The notes under the pieces are model-generated. The model had not been told where the DNA came from. It made no database searches and saw only the letters and a program-made list of their open reading frames with translations. A DNA stretch of 51,489 nucleotides from an uncultured Methanobrevibacter sp. (GTDB taxonomy: Archaea > Methanobacteriota > Methanobacteria > Methanobacteriales > Methanobacteriaceae): positions 1 through 51,489 of the forward strand of contig OMVX01000005.1 in assembly GCA_900314605.1 (NCBI GenBank), written 5' to 3'. Of the stretch, positions 46,014 to 51,489 are shown in pieces; within the stretch, counting starts at the first letter, position 1; the number at the start of each line of letters is the position of its first letter. Made by a program: the position numbers and the translations under genes.

Positions 46014-46245
46014 GGCTAAATACAGAATCTCCAGTTTCTTTACTGGAAATTTAAAAATCAGCACCCCCTGCATGGAGTGAATTTTCAAAAGAATTTGTTA
46101 AACCATTTGTTATTCCTCCTAGAGCTACAATAACTATAATTCCTATAGCAATACCTACTAATGATAGAATGGCACTATTTTTCCTTCTAAATGGATTTTT
46201 AATAATGAACTTTAAAAAATTCATGAATATTATTATATATAACAT
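46014..46245 (-). pseudogene. ABC transporter permease, N-terminal remnant (MacB/FtsX-like)
   Basis: The frame from 46245 gives FLKFIIKNPFRRKNSAILSL, one membrane helix, then ALGGITNGLTNSFENSLHAG and GADF, where a TAA (46051) intervenes. The same frame goes on as [15 protein letters not shown] before meeting the ATPase remnant. This is the start of a MacB/FtsX-type permease: cytoplasmic end, first helix and beginning of the outer domain. The remaining 300 or so residues are missing. The ATG used may be at 46245 or at the internal one (MNFLKFI). Confidence 0.8.
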
Positions 46246-46655
46246 ATATAAAAATTGTTATGTATAGAAGCAAGACTATTAATTTTTAGGACCTTTTTAG
46301 GTTTTCTATACAATCATCTTTTTAAACCATTATATAATCAATATTCCTTTAGAGTTCTATACATATTTTTAGAGAATTTAAGATTGTTTTCCTTAGTTTC
46401 ATATTGAGATTCTATTTTTCATTTAAACAAAATCAATCAGCTAAACCTAAAATTAAAAAATGAGGTCAAATTTAGAAAGAAAATTATTAGGACAATAACA
46501 AAGTATTAAAAATTTAGAAACAATAAAATTCCTCCAATCATTAAGTTTCGGTCCATAATAATAACAAGAAAAATTTAAATAATATTTAAATTATAAAGTC
46601 AAACAAGCATATTTATAAAATTCAAAAAAAAATGATAGAGATATGAGGAATAAAA
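46246..46655. other. Intergenic region without recognisable features
   Basis: These 410 AT-rich bases separate the ABC remnant from the COG1497-type regulator. Promoter-like A/T runs occur at about 46574-46600. I see no gene, RNA or strong repeat. Confidence 0.55.
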
Positions 46656-47468
46656 ATGGATGTTTTCAAAAAAAGAGGGGCGATGACTAAATTTCAAATT
46701 TTAAGTGAAATTTCAAAACAGGAACCTCACCTTAAACAAAAAGATTTAGCAGAACGTTTAGGTATAACTGTCCAAGCAGTTTCAGAAAATATTAAATCCC
46801 TAATAGATGAAGGATATATTAGCTCAAAGGATGGACGTTCCCCTTATAAAATAACCCAAGAAGGTATAAAAAAAGTTAAAAAAGATGCTGTCACATTACG
46901 TAAATATTCTGATAGTGTACTTGAAATTATGAATCATTATCAGTCAGTATGGCCAGCAATTGCTAAAGAAGATATGATAAAAGGAGATAGTGTTGGGTTA
47001 TTTATGGAAAATGGTCTTCTTTATGCATCACACAGTAAACAAGCTGCAAATGCAACTGCAATATCCAATGCTAAAAGAGGAGAAGATGTTGCACTAGGAG
47101 AATTAAATGGAATGATTGAATTAAATATGGGTAATGTACTTATTATAACAATCCCAACAATTAAAGATGGAGGATCTAAATCAACAGATTTAAATCTTAT
47201 AAAAACCATTTACCAGGAAGGTTTTAAAGAATGGGGAGATAATAAACAGATTGATACAATTGCAGCAATAGGGACTGTTTCACATGCGATCGCAAATAAA
47301 TTAGACCTTCCAATTGATATTCAATTTGCAGCGGCACCAGCAACTGCATCTGCAGCTAGAAAAGGACTTAATGTTATGGTATTATCTGTTGGTAATATGA
47401 CAAAAAGTTTTATTAAAGCAGTAGAAGCAGAAGACATTAAATACCATGTAATTGACGGTAAATTATAA
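46656..47468 (+). CDS. Predicted archaeal transcriptional regulator, COG1497-like winged helix
   Basis: This 270-aa protein begins with a winged helix: AMTKFQILSEISKQEPHLKQ, KDLAERLGITVQAVSENIKS and the wing LIDEGYISSKDGRSPYKIT. A linker and an alpha/beta C-terminal domain follow, with GELNGMIELNMGNVLIITIP and PIDIQFAAAPATASAARKGL, which may bind a small ligand. This matches the methanogen regulator group COG1497. The ATG has GAGGAAT in front. It is monocistronic. The target and ligand are unknown. Confidence 0.85.
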   Translation: MDVFKKRGAMTKFQILSEISKQEPHLKQKDLAERLGITVQAVSENIKSLIDEGYISSKDGRSPYKITQEGIKKVKKDAVTLRKYSDSVLEIMNHYQSVWPAIAKEDMIKGDSVGLFMENGLLYASHSKQAANATAISNAKRGEDVALGELNGMIELNMGNVLIITIPTIKDGGSKSTDLNLIKTIYQEGFKEWGDNKQIDTIAAIGTVSHAIANKLDLPIDIQFAAAPATASAARKGLNVMVLSVGNMTKSFIKAVEAEDIKYHVIDGKL

Positions 47469-47570
47469 TAATTTAACTTAATAAATTTAAAAATTTATTA
47501 TTAATTTATCCAATAAATAAAAATCATCAACTTACTACAAATTATTTTTTTTATAAAACATTAAATACTC

Positions 47571-47592
47571 TTTTTTTAAAAAAAAAAAAAAA
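47571..47592 (+). terminator. T-run/A-run downstream of the regulator gene
   Basis: Seven T followed by fifteen A lie about 100 bases after the regulator stop codon. It is a plausible archaeal oligo-T terminator. Confidence 0.35.
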
Positions 47593-47630
47593 TCTACATA
47601 AACAGAATAAAATAAAAAAATGAATAAACA

Positions 47631-47678
47631 ATATACATAAGTTAATATTATTAAAATATACATAAGTTTATATTATTA
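47631..47678. repeat. Tandem 23-bp repeat in the promoter of the gene at 47719
   Basis: Two copies (47631-47653 and 47656-47678) share 22 of 23 bases, with core ATATACATAAGTT, two bases apart. The second copy runs into TATA-like sequence. The pair sits 40 bases before the start codon, so it could be a regulator site or doubled promoter. Confidence 0.55.
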
Positions 47679-47718
47679 TATTACCTAAATATTAATATAA
47701 TATCTTAGAGGTGAAAAT

Positions 47719-48225
47719 ATGGATAAAGAAAAAACTGGTATACTATTTATTGGAATTATTATTATAGTTGCTATGGTTTTATTACTAGCTTACCATTATA
47801 GTGGACCAATGATATTACAAAAATATGAAGACGTAAATGTTACAAGTACATTTTCAGCAGATATTCCTACACCAAATAATATAACAAATCAAACAATTGA
47901 TAACATTACTATTATGAATGATACAGAAAATAATCTTACAATTGCATCTTATAATTGTGAAGGAAAATCTTTTGATGACCTCGTTACAGAGGGAAGTAAG
48001 TTTTTAGCTATAAAAAATTCATATAAAGATGGAGCTGAAAAGATAAAATTAGCTAATCAGACTGTTTGGCATAATAAAAAAACTGGTACTTATATGGTCT
48101 ATTACTCACTAGAGGAATCTCATGATCATGTAATCATTGTATCAAATGATAATAATACATTAGCTCATATTATTAGTACTGTCAATAACCCATCTAAAGA
48201 AGGGCTTCAAGCTAGTGCTGAGTAA
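47719..48225 (+). CDS. Membrane-anchored extracytoplasmic protein of unknown function
   Basis: This 168-aa protein has a short cytoplasmic start (MDKEKTG), one membrane helix (about 8-26) and an outer domain rich in Asn/Thr with several N-x-T sites. It ends in a small alpha/beta unit (VWHNKKTGTYMVYYSLEESH). Similar short one-helix proteins are common in Methanobrevibacter and have no assigned role. GAGGTGAAAAT precedes the ATG. It is alone behind a tandem repeat. I do not recognise a specific family. Confidence 0.7.
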   Translation: MDKEKTGILFIGIIIIVAMVLLLAYHYSGPMILQKYEDVNVTSTFSADIPTPNNITNQTIDNITIMNDTENNLTIASYNCEGKSFDDLVTEGSKFLAIKNSYKDGAEKIKLANQTVWHNKKTGTYMVYYSLEESHDHVIIVSNDNNTLAHIISTVNNPSKEGLQASAE

Positions 48226-48259
48226 GATATTTAATCTTAAATCATTTTTTAATTTTTAA

Positions 48260-48535
48260 TTATTTACTTATTTTATTATTTTTTACCATTTCAATTAATG
48301 CTGAACTGATATCAGTATTACTGTAACTCTGATTTTTCAGTTGCTCAATTAAGGCTTTATTAATATTCTTATTTTTATTATCATTGTCTAATATTATTTT
48401 AAGTTCCTCTATAACCTTTTTAGATTTTTTTAACTCAACATCTTCTTTTGAAGGGACTTTCAAATTTATGATTTTTGTTTTAGTAAATTTCTGTATACTT
48501 CTTAAATATTTTACATCACGAGTACTGACAAAGCT
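48260..48535 (-). pseudogene. DEAD-box RNA helicase, C-terminal remnant
   Basis: The minus strand reads SFVSTRDVKYLRSIQKFTKT, then KIINLKVPSKEDVELKKSKK and a helical tail with YSNTDISSALIEMVKNNKIS, ending in TAA at 48260. This is the segment that follows the last helicase motif of DEAD-box proteins (SFV...L..I...T...I.....PS..D). All motor motifs are missing. Homology starts at about 48535, exactly where the oppositely oriented remnant begins, so a rearrangement joined two partial genes. Confidence 0.75.
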
Positions 48536-48770
48536 TAATGGAGTGTTGGATAATTGTAAAGAGGTTGTTGAATCCCAAATTAAATCATTAAATGCTTTAA
48601 CTCCTACTGAAAAAACTAAATATGAAATTAATTCTAGGAAAAAATTAATTAAAGAAATTATCAGTAAAATTGATGATTTAACTAATGAATTAATTTTATC
48701 TGAAGATAGTAATCTTGAAGATGTAATTGAACAAATGGATGAGTTGATTGGTTCTGTTAAAGAATATTAA
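48536..48770 (+). pseudogene. C-terminal remnant of an unknown gene
   Basis: The plus strand encodes LNGVLDNCKEVVESQIKSLN, ALTPTEKTKYEINSRKKLIK and EIISKIDDLTNELILSEDSN before TAA at 48768. It is a charged, helical, coding-like sequence of about 75 residues. No ribosome-site-backed start is present and the frame upstream of 48536 is only the antisense of the helicase remnant. I do not recognise the family. It ends at a strong terminator hairpin. Confidence 0.5.
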
Positions 48771-48787
48771 TGGAGGATATGGATATT

Positions 48788-48820
48788 AAGCAGATAACAT
48801 TTTAGTTATCTGCTTTTAAA
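48788..48820 (+). terminator. Stem-loop terminator
   Basis: An 11-bp perfect stem (AAGCAGATAAC, GTTATCTGCTT) with a 6-base loop is followed by a T-rich stretch, 17 bases after the stop of the unknown remnant. It also lies 60 bases from the 3' end of the helicase-like pseudogene, so it may serve both strands. It is GC-richer than its surroundings. Confidence 0.65.
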
Positions 48821-48876
48821 ATTAGCTCAATTTTTTCTTATTTGCTAATTTAGAATGTGCATATCAAATATTTTAA

Positions 48877-50487
48877 TTAAATCCTCCGAAGATATTTTAA
48901 AGCCTCTTGTATTGCCTCACTTGTAGATATCACCTCAGATGAAATATTTTCTGTTGAAATTTCCAGTTCTGTTAGTATAGATTTGTAATCCATATTTTCA
49001 TTAACTATTCGACTAACTTCTTTTTCAAAGCCTTTTTTATTAATAACAAATAGATTTCCATTATTTTTATAGTATAACCAGTTTATTTCTCTAGCATTTG
49101 CACAATTAATAAAATCCTCTGAATTATATGTTAAGTTTGTATTTTTGTGGTTTGTTCTAAATAGTTTATTAAGACCGCTTCTTATGGTTATACTCTTTTC
49201 TTGGTCGAAATTGTCTGTTGATTCTTTTACTTTATATACTGATTCGTTGAATTGTTCACCAACTTCGTTAGCTATTTCTTTTAGTATCTTGATTGTTAAA
49301 TCTTCTAGATTAAATAGCTCTTCGGATTATGATTCAATATATGGTATTATTTTATCTGCAAATGCCCTTCCTAAATGTCTTAAGGCTTTTAATGGTGAAT
49401 CTTCATATTCTGGAGCATATTCATTCTCAAATTCTTTAGCAGTTTCGTCATCTACTACCATGCTAGATGGATAATAACTAATGTGATATCTTCTCGTTAT
49501 AAAATTTTTAAATTCTTCGTATTCGTTCATTGTAAATATGGGTAATCCCAAAGCTAGATAATCAATTGTGCATTGAATATTGGTTTTATCTTTTGTTGAA
49601 GGAGTATCTTTATTGTATATGCATCGTTTCATAGGGTCTTGCATATCTTCACGAGATATTAATGTGTATGATTCATCTATAATAGCTGGTAGTGTACTTT
49701 CTTCTAATCTGCTTCCAAATACTGAAATTGTGGATACTGCTTTTTCTCGTTCTAGTGGTGTTGAGTATAGCCATGCGAAGTTTAAACAGCTTCCAGTTTT
49801 GTTTGTTTTTGGTGTACCAGTCAGAATTAGTCCATATAGTCCTTTGGTTTTACCTATTTCTTTGATACACCAACTGAATGGACTCCATAGCATAAATCGT
49901 AATAGGGTGCAATCATTGTCAATAGCTGAATCTCTAGTCTCTAGTAATTTATTAATTAATTGAATGCTTTCTTTGATTTGTTCTTTTGAGGGTTCGAGTC
50001 CAGTTATTGCTGTATTTTCTATTACTTTACCATCTTTGAAGAAAAATCCTTCTTTGAATACTTGTGTTTATGTTTTTATAAATTCCTTTCCTTGATTTTT
50101 TGTATTGTAGCAGTTGAGGAATATTTCATTAAATAGACTTTTAATAGCTTTAGAGTCATATAGAAATAATCGTTCGGTTTCAAGTTTTTTTATTAATTCA
50201 TCGAATGTTACATTTTCTATAGTTTTTTAGGTATCGTAAAGAATGTTGTGCTATTTAATGCTGTATACAGGTTCAAATAATTCTAATTTATCTTTAGTTA
50301 TTGTTATTTGGTTAATATATATCCTTGCGATTAAATCATTTTTATCTTTTGATTTTTTATATATGCCATTTTTACTCTGAAATATATTTTTAGTTAAATC
50401 AATTTTCTTCTTTTGGTCATTTAGAAATTTTTTAATCTTTGGATTAAGTTCTTGGTCTTTAAGGATGTAATTATCTTTAATTGCCAT
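48877..50487 (-). pseudogene. Plasmid/virus-type P-loop helicase-like protein with four in-frame stop codons
   Basis: One frame runs from ATG 50487 (MAIKDNYILK) to TAA 48877, 537 codons, broken only by TAG at 50251 and TAA at 50227, 50068 and 49327. Between them the protein reads without a shift: VTFDELIKKLETERLFLYDS, LRFMLWSPFSWCIKEIGKTK, the P-loop LILTGTPKTNKTGSCLNF, a Walker-B-like ESTLPAIIDESYTLIS and TRRYHISYYPSS. The C-terminal part has NCANAREINWLYYKNNGNLF. The P-loop plus Walker B suggests a D5/SF3-like replication ATPase of a plasmid or virus, but that assignment is tentative. The start overlaps the small upstream gene by 11 bases. Every stop could derive from a Gln codon by one C-to-T change. 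Confidence 0.6.
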
Positions 50488-50653
50488 TATCATCACTTTT
50501 TTTTATTTTCTGTTTGTATAAATTCATTAATGCGACTCTTAATATACTGGAGATATTAAGACATGTCTCATCCTCTAACTCTTATAAAATGTTACATATT
50601 CTATTATCGCATCTTAAACTGATGCTTTTAACAAATTTATTTTTTTTAACCAT
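50477..50653 (-). pseudogene. Ribbon-helix-helix-like small protein with one in-frame stop
   Basis: From ATG 50653 the minus strand reads MVKKNKFVKSISLRCDNRIC, NIL, a TAA at 50582-50584, then ELEDETCLNISSILRVALMN and LYKQKIKKSDDNGN to TAA at 50477. The pattern of a basic beta-strand (SISLR) followed by two helices with N-I-S-S-I-L-R-V-A-L is that of ribbon-helix-helix DNA-binding proteins, such as plasmid copy-control or CopG-like factors. It overlaps the start of the helicase-like gene (ATGGCAATTAA), as in a plasmid replication operon. Confidence 0.5.
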
Positions 50654-51409
50654 TTTAAGCACGTTTAAAATTTTTATAGGAAATATTAAAATTTAAACAA
50701 TTAAAAAAATAGCTGTTTTTAGCTTTTTTTAATTGTATTTTATGGTATTTTTTCTAATGTATTTAAAAGAAAAAATTTTTTTTGTATTATTTGGTTCGAT
50801 TTTTTGTAGGACATTATGAAAAATTGTTAAGTTATTAAAAGTAGTTGGTCAAAATGCAAAAATACATATTTACTATGTCCTAATTTTCCTTATTTTATAT
50901 TTTTAAGGTGTATATGAAATAGCTGTTGTTATTATTGATAATAGGATAATTGCGAATCAAATACATCATTGAAAAAAATGTAGATTTATCATTAGATAAG
51001 TGGGCAATTAATTAATTACTTGAGCAGTTGCTTATGTGGTTGTGTTGTAATAGCTTCAGCATTTTTTTTATTGATGGTGCTGTTGGTCATCGTTGTTGTA
51101 AGCTGAAATATAGTTGTTCGCAACATCTCGAATTGCATTCTCAAAAAGGACGGAGAATGCTCTATTTTGGATTTGAAAAATTGTTTTTTATTTTATATAT
51201 AAGCAATTGATTAACTAATTATGCAAGTAGAAAATTTTTGAAGTTTTTTTTGGAAAAAATTTCAAGCACACTACTCTGAATATATAAAATGTTACAACAT
51301 TATAATATGTGTATAAATATTAAGATTTGAAAATCGTTATTAATATTTTAAAAAAAAGAAGAAAAAGAAGAGTTTTAGTAAACTATTAAATATATTAAAC
51401 TGTTTTTCA
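50654..51409. other. Long intergenic region with one hairpin
   Basis: About 750 bases without a supported gene. Short open frames here (for example 51028-51210, plus strand) have odd Cys/His-rich content and no ribosome site. The one structured element is the hairpin at 51135-51160. The region may be the untranslated remainder of the integrated element upstream of its small DNA-binding gene. Confidence 0.5.
51135..51160. other. Perfect 8-bp hairpin
   Basis: GCATTCTC and GAGAATGC flank a 10-base loop that includes GGACG. It is GC-richer than the surrounding DNA and has no T-tract, so it could be an origin, a binding site or an RNA element rather than a terminator. Confidence 0.35.
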
Positions 51410-51489
51410 TTATTTTACAGTTATTTTCACCTTTTTAATTACTTTATTGTAATATGAATTTTCAGGTACAGTAATAACTGCATTATATA
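51410..51489 (-). CDS. Adhesin-like protein, C-terminal end (partial)
   Basis: The last 80 bases on the minus strand encode AVITVPENSYYNKVIKKVKI, TVK and a TAA at 51410. This is the typical end of an Ig-like (Big-type) repeat seen at the C-terminus of Methanobrevibacter adhesin-like proteins (A.VTV......Y.......V.ITVK). The gene continues beyond the window edge, so size and the N-terminal repeats are unknown. A purine-rich run (51352-51371) lies after the stop. Confidence 0.6.
   Translation of the reverse strand, partial: YNAVITVPENSYYNKVIKKVKITVK

Noticed and set aside
48384-48535. Hydrophobic N-terminal part of a 128-codon plus-strand frame.
   Set aside because: These bases are the antisense of the DEAD-box helicase remnant; only the part after 48536 looks like real coding sequence.
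49985-50003. GGTTCGAGTCC looks like a tRNA T-loop.
   Set aside because: The flanking bases do not form a T-stem, there is no anticodon or acceptor arm, and the stretch is antisense to a good coding segment (ITGLEPSK).
50251-50253. In-frame TAG as pyrrolysine readthrough.
   Set aside because: Three TAA codons interrupt the same frame, and a fourth TAA interrupts the overlapping small gene. Pyrrolysine systems are known from Methanosarcinales and Methanomassiliicoccales rather than from this kind of genome.
51028-51210. Open frame of 60 codons with many Cys and His on the plus strand.
   Set aside because: It has no ribosome site or recognisable family, and the opposite strand also shows a short coding-like stretch, so the composition alone is not evidence.

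Overview
The window is very AT-rich and reads as chromosomal DNA of a rumen or gut methanogen close to Methanobrevibacter (Methanobacteriales). Support: archaeal SRP19, an archaeal RecJ-like DHH nuclease, a COG1497-type regulator, a methanogen nicotianamine-synthase-like enzyme, adhesin-like surface proteins with beta-helix or Ig-like sequence, two Fe-S aldo/keto reductases, and large non-ribosomal peptide synthetases (NRPS) of the kind known from Methanobrevibacter. The genus is inferred from gene content; no database search was run.

Layout. 1-1004: a truncated adhesin-like gene. 1141-16909: ordinary single genes or small units (acyltransferase, nicotianamine synthase-like, TIGR04076, MFS exporter, ADP-ribosylglycohydrolase, zinc-ribbon membrane protein, two Fe-S aldo/keto reductases either side of a B12-binding radical SAM protein, LemA with a DUF2207 partner, HemD, a family 2 glycosyltransferase). 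16993-28369 is an all-minus block: a HTH/DUF3467/winged-helix operon, a MarR remnant, a MATE exporter, a frameshifted PH-like gene, a two-module NRPS (NRPS1, C-lobe/A-T-C-A-T-TE) and a second MATE exporter. 28370-33655 holds a gene-poor gap, an orphan gene, srp19 with a DHH nuclease, and a POT-like MFS transporter. 33703-45602 holds the 3628-residue NRPS2 and, just upstream, a decayed copy of the NRPS1 5' end. 45722-46245 is a collapsed ABC-transporter locus. 46656-48225 holds a regulator and a membrane-anchored protein. 48260-50653 is a graveyard: a DEAD-box helicase tail, an unknown tail, and a plasmid/virus-like two-gene element whose reading frames stay open apart from five isolated stop codons. 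The last bases are the C-terminus of another adhesin-like protein.

How the genes may work together. NRPS1 with its adjacent MATE exporter, and NRPS2 with the tail-to-tail POT-like transporter, look like small peptide production and export loci. Both NRPSs start with only the second lobe of a condensation domain. NRPS2 carries a complete C-A-T module between the two lobes of an epimerisation domain and stops right after a condensation domain without thioesterase. NRPS1 is interrupted by a 2-nt change in a TA-dinucleotide run. No phosphopantetheinyl transferase is visible here, so carrier-protein priming must be encoded elsewhere. The many broken neighbours (MarR, ABC transporter, PH-like gene, NRPS copy, helicase) show that this stretch is rearranging and decaying.
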